Assembly: GCA_023435805.1 (NCBI GenBank) | Contig: JAEZMC010000352.1 | Coordinates: 1-6,150 of the forward strand | Direction of reading: 5' to 3' | DNA length: 6,150 nucleotides | Source of the DNA: Bacillota bacterium | GTDB lineage: Bacteria > Bacillota > Clostridia > Acetivibrionales > DTU013 | Shown here: positions 1-5,246 of the stretch, piece after piece | Position numbering within the stretch: the first letter of the stretch is position 1 | How the letters are laid out: every line of letters starts with the position of its first letter | Made by a program: the position numbers and the translations under genes | The notes under the pieces: model-generated | The model's database searches: none | Seen by the model: only the letters and a program-made list of their open reading frames with translations | What the model was told of the DNA's origin: nothing

Positions 1-90
1 GGTTTCCTTACCAGGGATCCGAGAATGAAGGAAAGAAAGAAATACGGTCTCAAAAAAGCAAGAAGGGCACCGCAGTTCTCAAAGAGATAA
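1..90 (+). CDS. rpsI: 30S ribosomal protein S9, C-terminal end (partial)
   Basis: Frame 1 is open from the first base to the TAA at 88-90 and gives the last 29 residues of a protein. These contain the block LTRDPRMKERKKYGLKKARR and end in a Ser-Lys-Arg tail. This is the hallmark C-terminus of bacterial S9, whose basic tail reaches into the ribosomal P site and contacts tRNA. The 5' part of the gene lies outside the window. In most bacteria rpsI follows rplM (L13), so that gene is expected just upstream, although it cannot be seen here. A hairpin about 25 bases after the stop probably ends this operon. The identification is strong despite the short length, because the tail is highly conserved. 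Confidence 0.95.
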   Translation, partial: GFLTRDPRMKERKKYGLKKARRAPQFSKR

Positions 91-115
91 CAATATCGAA
101 TACAGCAGCATCCAC

Positions 116-149
116 AGGGAACGGTATACCACCGTTCCTTCTGTATTTT
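116..149 (+). terminator. Probable Rho-independent terminator after rpsI
   Basis: Bases 116-125 (AGGGAACGGT) pair with 131-140 (ACCGTTCCTT) in a 10-bp stem with one G-U pair, closed by a 5-base loop. The stem is followed by CTGTATTTT, a short and interrupted T-run. Position and stem strength fit an intrinsic terminator for the ribosomal protein operon. The imperfect T-tract means termination could be partial, with some read-through into the amidohydrolase gene. Confidence 0.6.
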
Positions 150-191
150 GATCGACCTGCACGCACACGGCATGCTGCGGGGACATATGTG

Positions 192-198
192 AGGAGGT
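192..198 (+). promoter_or_regulatory. Ribosome binding site of the amidohydrolase gene
   Basis: AGGAGGT sits 4 bases before the ATG at 203 and is a near-perfect Shine-Dalgarno sequence, which fixes that start. Between the terminator hairpin and this site (150-191) I see no convincing -35/-10 pair. TTGATC at 148-153 is followed 17 bases later only by CATGCT, which matches the -10 consensus poorly. Confidence 0.8.
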
Positions 199-202
199 AA
201 AA

Positions 203-1384
203 ATGTTATTAATAAAAAATGCCAGATTGCTGACAATGGCGGGCAACAACTATGAAAACGGATACATCGCTGCAGATGGGGAAAAAATAATCGCATTGGG
301 AGAAGACGGTGCGGAGCTTAAAAAGCTGGAAGCGGCAGAGGATACTGAAGTGATCGATGCCGGAGGAGGCTTTGTGCTGCCCGGTTTTGTAGATGCCCAT
401 TGCCATGTCGGAATGTGGGAGGATTCCGTCGGTTTTGAAGGCGATGACGGCAATGAAATGACAGATCCGGTAACGCCTCATTTGCGGGCGATCGATGCCG
501 TATACCATGCCGACAGGTCCTTCGTGGAGGCGCGTGAAAACGGCGTAACCACCGTAGTGACCGGGCCGGGCAGTTCCAATGTCATTGGCGGGCAATTTGC
601 CGCGCTGAAAACCTACGGACGCAGTGTGGAGGATATGCTGATCAGGGAACCGGTTGCCATGAAAGTGGCCTTTGGTGAGAATCCCAAGACCACATACCAT
701 GAAAAGAGGCAGTCACCGACGACAAGGATGGCCACGGCAGCCATTTTACGCGAAAGCCTGATGAAGGCCAGGGAATACAAGCATATGCTGGATGATTACG
801 AACGGGACAGCGAAGAGCATGACAAACCGGAGTATGACATAAAGCTGGAAGCACTGCTGAAGGTGCTGAAGGGCGACATTCCGCTGAAGGCGCATGCCCA
901 CCGCGCGGATGATATTTTAACGGCTCTGAGGATCGCGAAGGAGTTTGGTGTTAGAATTACCATAGAGCACTGTACGGAGGGCCATCTGATCACCGATATT
1001 CTTCTTGAGGAGAATGTGTCGGTTATTACCGGGCCTTTCCTTACGGACCGGTCAAAGATCGAATTGAGGAATCAAAGCTCCAGGGCGCCGGGCATCATAT
1101 CGAAAGCGGGCATTAAGACCGCCATTATGACCGATCATCCCTGTACCCCTGTACAGTATCTGCCCCTTTGTGCAGCTGTTGCGGTAAAAGAGGGCATGGA
1201 CGAATATGAGGCGCTGAAGGCCATTACCATCAACGCGGCGGAAATAACCGGCATCGGTGACAGGGTGGGAAGCCTTGAAATCGGAAAGGACGCAGATATC
1301 ATCATTATGGACGGACCTCCGCTTGAATTGAAGACCAGGGTTCTTTACACCATCATTAACGGTCAGGTGGTTAAACGTATATGA
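203..1384 (+). CDS. Metal-dependent amidohydrolase, imidazolonepropionase-like (COG1228 type)
   Basis: The 393-residue protein has the fold markers of the amidohydrolase superfamily. An N-terminal beta-sandwich strand leads to the metal-binding HxH motif at His66/His68 (DAHCH). Further candidate metal ligands are His231/His233 (KAHAHRADD), His256 (IEHCTEG) and Asp311 (MTDHP). The C-terminal block GKDADIIIMDG (361-371) rebuilds the beta-sandwich. Such enzymes hydrolyse C-N bonds in cyclic amides, amidines or peptidic substrates in the cytoplasm. This subgroup is usually annotated only as amidohydrolase or imidazolonepropionase-like, and no hut gene is nearby, so a histidine-degradation role is not supported. 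The start is supported by AGGAGGT upstream. The stop overlaps the tsaE start by 4 bp (ATGA), implying coupled translation with the t6A genes. The substrate is unknown. Family assignment is confident; the exact reaction is not. Confidence 0.85.
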   Translation: MLLIKNARLLTMAGNNYENGYIAADGEKIIALGEDGAELKKLEAAEDTEVIDAGGGFVLPGFVDAHCHVGMWEDSVGFEGDDGNEMTDPVTPHLRAIDAVYHADRSFVEARENGVTTVVTGPGSSNVIGGQFAALKTYGRSVEDMLIREPVAMKVAFGENPKTTYHEKRQSPTTRMATAAILRESLMKAREYKHMLDDYERDSEEHDKPEYDIKLEALLKVLKGDIPLKAHAHRADDILTALRIAKEFGVRITIEHCTEGHLITDILLEENVSVITGPFLTDRSKIELRNQSSRAPGIISKAGIKTAIMTDHPCTPVQYLPLCAAVAVKEGMDEYEALKAITINAAEITGIGDRVGSLEIGKDADIIIMDGPPLELKTRVLYTIINGQVVKRI

Positions 1385-1857
1385 TTACATTCCACGCGGG
1401 CTCGGCGGAGGAAACCGCCGACCTGGGGCGCAGGCTGGGACAGCTCCTGCAAAAGGGAGACACGGTCTGCCTGAACGGGGATCTGGGAACGGGCAAAACC
1501 GCCTTTACTGGCGGTATTGCTGCGGCATTGGGCATAGAAGGCCATATAACCAGTCCCACCTTTACGATTGTCAATGAATATGAGGGAAAGCTGCCGCTTT
1601 ATCATTTTGATGTTTACCGGATCGGCGATGCCGATGAAATGTTTGAAACGGGCTACGACGAATATGTTTCGGGCAATGGTGTCACTGTTATCGAATGGGC
1701 GGAACGTATCCGCGAAATATTGCCGACGGATCGTACTGAAATCCTCCTTGAGAAGGACAATCCGGACAAGCCCGACAGCAGGCTTGTAACCATGCAGTTT
1801 TACGGACGTGCGGCAGAGTACGGGAGGAGGTTGTCCCATGAGGGCGCTTGCGATTGA
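1381..1857 (+). CDS. tsaE: tRNA t6A37 biosynthesis ATPase TsaE
   Basis: The 158-residue product has the usual TsaE (YjeE) length. It shows a Walker A P-loop at residues 33-40 (GDLGTGKT), the family block SPTFTIVNEY (58-67), HFDVYR (75-80) around the Walker B region, and IEWAERI (104-110). TsaE is the ATPase that binds the TsaB-TsaD complex and is needed for repeated cycles of threonylcarbamoyl transfer to A37 of ANN-decoding tRNAs. The ATG overlaps the amidohydrolase stop (ATGA), with AGGTGG about 10 bases upstream. The 3' end overlaps tsaB by 20 bp. The gene appears intact with all key motifs present. Confidence 0.95.
   Translation: MITFHAGSAEETADLGRRLGQLLQKGDTVCLNGDLGTGKTAFTGGIAAALGIEGHITSPTFTIVNEYEGKLPLYHFDVYRIGDADEMFETGYDEYVSGNGVTVIEWAERIREILPTDRTEILLEKDNPDKPDSRLVTMQFYGRAAEYGRRLSHEGACD
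1822..1830 (+). promoter_or_regulatory. Ribosome binding site deciding the tsaB start
   Basis: GGGAGGAGG lies inside the tsaE coding region and ends 7 bases before the ATG at 1838. An in-frame GTG at 1808 would add ten residues unlike the family and lacks a comparable site. The ATG at 1838 is therefore the better start, giving the expected N-terminus MRALAIDTS. Confidence 0.75.
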
Positions 1858-2563
1858 TACATCCACAACGGCGGCCGGGATCGCGGTCGTGGATGAGCAT
1901 GGCCTTTTGGCCGACTATACGGTCAATGACAACAATACGCATTCACAAAAGCTTGTACCGATGCTGCAGGAGCTGCTCAACAGCTTGAACATGACGATTG
2001 CGGACATGGATATCCTGGCTGCGGTAACCGGTCCCGGCTCCTTTACCGGCCTGCGGATCGGTGTGACCACCATCAAATCGCTGGCATATGCGGCGCAAAA
2101 GCCTGTGGCGGGGATCACCTCGCTGGATGCTCTGGCGAATACAGCAGCAGTACCGGATGACACGCTGATTTGCCCGATGCTGGATGCGAGAAATAACCAG
2201 GTGTACACAGCCCTGTACAAACCACACAACGGGCTGGCGGCAAACCTGACGGGCTATATGGGCGTGCATGTCTCCGAGCTTGTCCGTCATATTGAGGAAA
2301 AGAAGGCCAATGTGATCTTTACCGGAAACGGAGCGGCGCTGCACAGAGATTTTTTAAAGATCGAGCTCGGTGATCGGTGCCTGTTCATGCCGGATTTTGC
2401 ATTGCTGAAAATGGCGGCATCCGCAGCGCGGATGGCATTGTCACTGGCGCTTCGGGGTGAAACGGCGGACTGCTATGAATTGACGCCCTTCTATCTCCGG
2501 CCGTCGCAGGCGGAAAGGGAGTTTGATAAAAAGCATGCCGGAAGCCATCAGGGGGTTGTATGA
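1838..2563 (+). CDS. tsaB: tRNA t6A37 biosynthesis protein TsaB
   Basis: From the ATG at 1838 the product is 241 residues, normal for bacterial TsaB (YeaZ). It begins with the ASKHA-fold strand MRALAIDTST. It carries THSQKL (34-39), the signature GPGSFTGLRIG (65-75) and the C-terminal FYLRPSQAE typical of the family. TsaB has lost catalytic function but forms the heterodimer with TsaD that, with TsaE, installs threonylcarbamoyl-adenosine on tRNA. A strong Shine-Dalgarno inside tsaE selects the start, and the two genes overlap by 20 bp. The stop overlaps the rimI start (ATGA). TsaD is not encoded in this window and must lie elsewhere or farther away. No damage is seen in the reading frame. Confidence 0.95.
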   Translation: MRALAIDTSTTAAGIAVVDEHGLLADYTVNDNNTHSQKLVPMLQELLNSLNMTIADMDILAAVTGPGSFTGLRIGVTTIKSLAYAAQKPVAGITSLDALANTAAVPDDTLICPMLDARNNQVYTALYKPHNGLAANLTGYMGVHVSELVRHIEEKKANVIFTGNGAALHRDFLKIELGDRCLFMPDFALLKMAASAARMALSLALRGETADCYELTPFYLRPSQAEREFDKKHAGSHQGVV

Positions 2564-3009
2564 CAGATATACATATTGTCGAAGCAGGCAGAGAGCATAT
2601 CGATGATATTGCTATCATCGAGAATCTCAGCTTTAAGATACCATGGTCCAGGCAATCCATTACGGAAGAAATCGCGGAAAATAAAGCTGCCGTCTATTTT
2701 TGCGCACTGGCCGGCGATAGAGCCGTCGGCTACGCCGGAATGTGGCAGGTTTGCGACGAGGGACATATTACCAATATTGCAGTACATCCGGAGTACAGGA
2801 GCAGCGGAGTGGGAAGCAGGCTCATGGAAGCACTGCTGGCAGCTGCCGGAGAACGCTCGATGACGGCCCTGACGCTGGAGGTCAGGCGGAGCAACCATCA
2901 TGCGCAGGCATTGTACAGAAAGTACGGCTTTGAAGACGGCGGTTTGAGAAAGGCTTACTATGCCGACAACAACGAGGATGCCGTCATCATGTGGAAACGT
3001 CTCGATTAG
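2560..3009 (+). CDS. rimI: GNAT-family N-acetyltransferase, ribosomal protein S18-alanine type RimI
   Basis: The 149-residue protein is a compact single-domain GNAT. The acetyl-CoA pyrophosphate-binding motif is at residues 80-85 (RSSGVG), just after the strand ITNIAVHPEY. The motif B block LEVRRSN (106-112), ALYRKYGF (117-124) and a late Tyr pair (133-134) match RimI closely. RimI acetylates the N-terminal alanine of ribosomal protein S18 in E. coli; RimI homologues elsewhere can be broader N-alpha-acetyltransferases. Its ATG overlaps the tsaB stop, and AGGGGG lies 4 bases upstream, so it is translated with tsaE and tsaB. This tsaE-tsaB-rimI order is a widespread conserved cluster in Bacillota, which supports the name. 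It seems to be the last gene of this operon, although no hairpin terminator follows. Confidence 0.9.
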   Translation: MTDIHIVEAGREHIDDIAIIENLSFKIPWSRQSITEEIAENKAAVYFCALAGDRAVGYAGMWQVCDEGHITNIAVHPEYRSSGVGSRLMEALLAAAGERSMTALTLEVRRSNHHAQALYRKYGFEDGGLRKAYYADNNEDAVIMWKRLD

Positions 3010-3055
3010 TTCGGCACTATAAAATACCATAATGAATATAACTTTTATAAATTGT

Positions 3056-3084
3056 AAGACATGAATGACACATTATCGTATAAT
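3056..3084 (+). promoter_or_regulatory. Candidate promoter of the sigma/anti-sigma operon
   Basis: A perfect -10 TATAAT (3079-3084) is preceded at the ideal 17-base spacing by AAGACA (3056-3061), which matches four of six bases of the housekeeping -35 TTGACA. The same stretch contains TGTAAG (3053-3058) and CGTATA (3077-3082). These resemble ECF-type -35 and -10 elements, though at 18 rather than about 16-17 bases. The housekeeping reading is stronger; autoregulation by the encoded sigma factor is only a possibility. Confidence 0.55.
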
Positions 3085-3094
3085 TAATATAGGC

Positions 3095-3105
3095 AAGGTG
3101 GTGAG
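3095..3105 (+). promoter_or_regulatory. Ribosome binding site supporting a TTG start
   Basis: AAGGTGGTGAG ends 5 bases before TTG at 3111. No ATG lies in frame near the conserved N-terminus, so the TTG is the best start. It yields a normal ECF N-terminus (MELTDYELIQKC). Confidence 0.7.
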
Positions 3106-3110
3106 ACCGT

Positions 3111-3665
3111 TTGGAGCTGACCGACTATGAACTTATACAAAAGTGTCTATCAGGGCGGCAGGAGTATTTTGAAGAGCTTGTAACCCGGTATAAAAAGTTG
3201 ATATTCAGTGTTGTGTACAACATGATTAATGACAAAGATGAGGTCAGCGATATCTCCCAGGAAGTATTCATCAGGATATACAAGGCACTTGACAGGTATA
3301 ATCCTGAATATAAATTTTCCACCTGGGCGGTCAGAATAGCAACGAACCTCTGCCTTGACATTCATCGAAAGAAAAAGGTCGATTCGACACCCATTGAAGA
3401 GATTGAAGATTTTTCAAACGGGATCGATACTCCGGAAGCAAGCTATCTGCAAAAGGAGCGGACCGAAAGGATACGCAAGGCGATACAGTCGTTGCCTGAA
3501 AAATACCGGACCCCGGTCATCCTCTTCCACCAGAACGGACTATCCTATGAAGAAATGACCAGAGTACTCGGAGAACCGATGACCATTATAAAAAACAGGC
3601 TTTACCGGGCGAGGCTAATGCTGCGGGAAGCATTGTTGCCGGATAGAAAGGAGGAGGTATTGTGA
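3111..3665 (+). CDS. ECF-type RNA polymerase sigma factor (sigma-70 family)
   Basis: The 184-residue protein has the two-domain layout of extracytoplasmic-function sigma factors. Sigma region 2 spans about residues 22-89, including DISQEVFIRIYKAL and the -10 recognition helix region FSTWAVRIATNLCLDIHR. Sigma region 4 spans about 124-175, with SLPEKYRTPVILFHQNGLSYEEM and the -35 recognition helix ending in KNRLYRARLMLRE. Region 3 is absent, as expected. Such proteins direct RNA polymerase to envelope or stress genes when released from an anti-sigma factor. The gene starts with TTG behind a good ribosome binding site. Its stop overlaps the start of the anti-sigma gene by 4 bp (GTGA), the usual way of keeping the pair balanced. 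I cannot assign it to a named ECF group by eye. Confidence 0.93.
   Translation: MELTDYELIQKCLSGRQEYFEELVTRYKKLIFSVVYNMINDKDEVSDISQEVFIRIYKALDRYNPEYKFSTWAVRIATNLCLDIHRKKKVDSTPIEEIEDFSNGIDTPEASYLQKERTERIRKAIQSLPEKYRTPVILFHQNGLSYEEMTRVLGEPMTIIKNRLYRARLMLREALLPDRKEEVL
3648..3658 (+). promoter_or_regulatory. Ribosome binding site deciding the GTG start of the anti-sigma gene
   Basis: AAGGAGGAGGT ends 3 bases before GTG at 3662; the AAGGAGG part (3648-3654) is spaced 7 bases from it. The in-frame ATG at 3674 would remove Cys3, a likely zinc ligand, so the GTG is favoured both by spacing and by the motif. Confidence 0.7.
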
Positions 3666-4243
3666 ACTGTGAAATGTCAAAAAATCATCTCATGAAATAC
3701 TTTGACGGTGACTTGACTGAAGTCGAAGAAGTACAGTTCAGACAGCATTTGAAAGGCTGCAGCAGCTGCAGTGACGAATTCATTTGCATGGAAGCCATCT
3801 TCAGCACCCTCGGGAAACAGACGGAAGAGGTGGAGCCTCCGGCTAACTTTGAAGCCATGGTGATGGAACAGGTTGGTGTGATTGAGAAACAGCGGAGCGA
3901 GAAAACCTCGAAACAGCTCGTACTGCTGTACAACGGGGCAACCTTGCTGTCCATTGTGCTTTTGCTGGTTTTTGTTGCAGATTTGAAGCAGGTTAGCATA
4001 TTCGGTGCTGTTGAAAAAATACAGGAGTATTTTACCTCTTTCTCGAGTGTTACGACCGCTGTGTTCGGCGTTGTGCAGGATATCTTCAGGTTGATTGCAG
4101 GTGCGTTGTATGTTGTGATTGAGGTTGCATTTACGATTGTTAAGAACTATTACTATGTTTTCCTGGCTCTGATTGTCATGCTGTTCGCAATACAGAAGCT
4201 GCTCACCTATGTAGGCACACAGGGCGGGAGGGAATCCAAATGA
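3662..4243 (+). CDS. Membrane anti-sigma factor with zinc-finger (ZAS/zf-HC2) domain
   Basis: The 193-residue product begins with a ZAS-type domain: Cys3, then His29-x3-Cys33-x2-Cys36 (HLKGCSSC), with the 25-residue gap typical of these anti-sigma factors. Residues 20-80 are mostly charged and cytosolic. A hydrophobic segment at about 86-107 and another at about 164-184 are probable membrane spans, and a further semi-hydrophobic stretch lies at about 142-160. The likely role is to hold the preceding sigma factor at the inner face of the membrane and release it on an envelope signal. The region between the spans (about 108-140) is short and shows no recognisable sensor domain. Start and stop both overlap neighbours by 4 bp, so the three genes are translationally coupled. 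Family call is strong; the signal is unknown. Confidence 0.88.
   Translation: MNCEMSKNHLMKYFDGDLTEVEEVQFRQHLKGCSSCSDEFICMEAIFSTLGKQTEEVEPPANFEAMVMEQVGVIEKQRSEKTSKQLVLLYNGATLLSIVLLLVFVADLKQVSIFGAVEKIQEYFTSFSSVTTAVFGVVQDIFRLIAGALYVVIEVAFTIVKNYYYVFLALIVMLFAIQKLLTYVGTQGGRESK
4226..4233 (+). promoter_or_regulatory. Ribosome binding site of the beta-repeat membrane protein gene
   Basis: GGGAGGGA lies at the 3' end of the anti-sigma gene, 6 bases before the ATG at 4240. It supports this start and coupled translation. Confidence 0.65.
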
Positions 4244-5136
4244 AAAAAATCTCCGTACTGCTTGTACTGATTGGCATATTGATGCTGAGTGTTCTGCCCG
4301 TTGCTGCGGGCGGCATCTCCGTTTCCTCAGAAAACGGTGACAGCATCAGCCTTTTTGAAGATATTGAAATATCACGCCCGGTCAACGGTAATATCATATC
4401 AGTAATCGGAAATATTACGTTGAACGGAAATGTGAATGGCCAGGTCGTAGCTGTTTTCGGCGACATTACCGCCAATGCGCAGGTAACCGGTCAGGTGGTG
4501 ACCGTATTCGGAAATACGGTGCTTACAAAAAATGCACAGGTCAACGGCGATGTCATCACCATGGGTTCTCTGATCAAGGAAAGCGGTGCCAGGGTGCTGG
4601 GACAGGAAGTCCGGATACTTGGCGAATCCATGAACCTGGATATCGGCGCATTGGTATATCTGAGGCTGTCAGTCATAATATTGTTCATATTGGCGGTCCT
4701 GGTCGTAGGCCTGCTGCTTTTGGTGATTTCAAAAGACCATTACAATAGCATTACAAAAACGATAGAAAAAAATGTTGGAAAGAAGCTTTTGCTGGGAATA
4801 CTGTCGTTCCTTGGCGCCAGCATATTGATGCTCCTGCTTCTGGTTACGCTGATCGCACCGCTATTGTACATTGTGCTTCTGGTGCTTTCAACCGTTACAG
4901 CCAGCATATATGCAGGCAGATTGATCCTGAAGACGTTCAGCGCAAAAAACAGCATATATATGGAATTCATTACAGGGCTTATTTCCATTACGCTGGTCAA
5001 GCTGCTGATTCTGTTTCTGGTACCGCAGCAGGAGCTGCTTTTGGGCCTCGGACTGGTAAGCCTGTTTAATCTGTTTGTATATTCGATGGGAATGGGTATT
5101 CTGGTGGAAAAACGTTTTGTAAAAGAAGCCACATAA
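4240..5136 (+). CDS. Secreted/membrane protein with bactofilin-like beta repeats and C-terminal membrane spans
   Basis: The 298-residue protein has three parts. Residues 1-23 form a signal peptide (MKK, then a Leu/Ile-rich core, then VAA). Residues 48-128 hold about five repeats of the pattern V-x-G-x-V-[VI]-x-V-x-G, starting near 48, 65, 82, 101 and 119 with spacings of 17-19. This period fits a beta-helical fold like that of bactofilins (polymer-forming proteins). From about 141 onward come roughly four to five hydrophobic segments (about 141-163, 183-203, 205-229, 243-262, 266-287), so the C-terminal half is an integral membrane domain. A signal peptide would place the repeats outside the membrane, unlike cytoplasmic bactofilins. 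The start overlaps the anti-sigma stop (ATGA). Its role is unknown; it may be a target or a co-regulator of the sigma system. No enzyme motif is visible. Confidence 0.8.
   Translation: MKKISVLLVLIGILMLSVLPVAAGGISVSSENGDSISLFEDIEISRPVNGNIISVIGNITLNGNVNGQVVAVFGDITANAQVTGQVVTVFGNTVLTKNAQVNGDVITMGSLIKESGARVLGQEVRILGESMNLDIGALVYLRLSVIILFILAVLVVGLLLLVISKDHYNSITKTIEKNVGKKLLLGILSFLGASILMLLLLVTLIAPLLYIVLLVLSTVTASIYAGRLILKTFSAKNSIYMEFITGLISITLVKLLILFLVPQQELLLGLGLVSLFNLFVYSMGMGILVEKRFVKEAT
4381..4623 (+). repeat. Coding region of degenerate 17-19-residue beta repeats
   Basis: At protein level five units begin at Val48, Val65, Val82, Val101 and Val119 of the membrane protein. The best-conserved pair is VNGQVVAVFGD and VTGQVVTVFGN. 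At DNA level the units have diverged, so this is an old structural repeat, not a recent tandem duplication. Confidence 0.7.
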
Positions 5137-5246
5137 AAAATAATAATTAAAAAAACATTTCATATTTAAGAAAATTAATCAACGAATAGCGATTCATATA
5201 TCACTCATAATAAGGTGGACGATTCATTTTTAAGCGGGGTGATTAT
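5137..5246 (+). other. AT-rich intergenic region before the VanW lipoprotein gene
   Basis: This 110-bp stretch is very AT-rich. No GC-rich hairpin with a T-run is present, so no clear terminator ends the sigma operon. CATAAT (5206-5211) is a fair -10 element, but the bases 15-18 upstream do not resemble TTGACA, so a promoter here is weakly supported. The 8-mer CGATTCAT occurs twice (5190-5197 and 5220-5227), exactly 30 bases apart and flanking that -10 candidate. Confidence 0.4.
5236..5242 (+). promoter_or_regulatory. Ribosome binding site of the VanW lipoprotein gene
   Basis: GGGGTGA ends 4 bases before GTG at 5247, the first usual start codon in the open frame after the in-frame TAA at 5211. 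The nearby ATG at 5245 is in another frame and is followed at once by TGA. A second Shine-Dalgarno-like site, AAGGTGG (5212-5218), has only an in-frame ATT at a suitable distance. Confidence 0.5.

Larger units (their letters stand above)
3010..3110 (+). other. AT-rich intergenic region between the rimI and sigma factor genes
   Basis: The 101-bp gap contains no GC-rich hairpin and T-run, so no intrinsic terminator for the upstream operon is evident. It holds a promoter candidate (3056-3084), the sigma-gene ribosome binding site, and a 7-bp AT-only inverted repeat (TATAAAA 3018-3024, TTTTATA 3043-3049) that could be chance in such AT-rich DNA. Confidence 0.6.

Noticed and set aside
91..202. Riboswitch or T-box leader before the amidohydrolase gene
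   Set aside because: The gap is only 112 bases, much of it the rpsI terminator, and I see no T-box sequence or known aptamer core.
209..700. Minus-strand open frame of 163 codons opposite the amidohydrolase gene
   Set aside because: It lies wholly antisense to a well-supported gene, has no recognisable motif, and its composition is that of a reverse-complement shadow.
1363..1866. Minus-strand open frame of 167 codons opposite tsaE
   Set aside because: It mirrors the whole of tsaE, which has intact Walker and family motifs. The antisense product has no domain character.
2548..3030. Minus-strand open frame of 160 codons opposite rimI
   Set aside because: It is antisense to a clear GNAT enzyme, with no family signature and no credible ribosome binding site context.
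3018..3049. AT-only inverted repeat TATAAAA/TTTTATA as an rimI terminator or operator
   Set aside because: The 7-bp stem lacks any G-C pair, has an 18-base loop and no following T-run, so it would be too weak and is likely chance.
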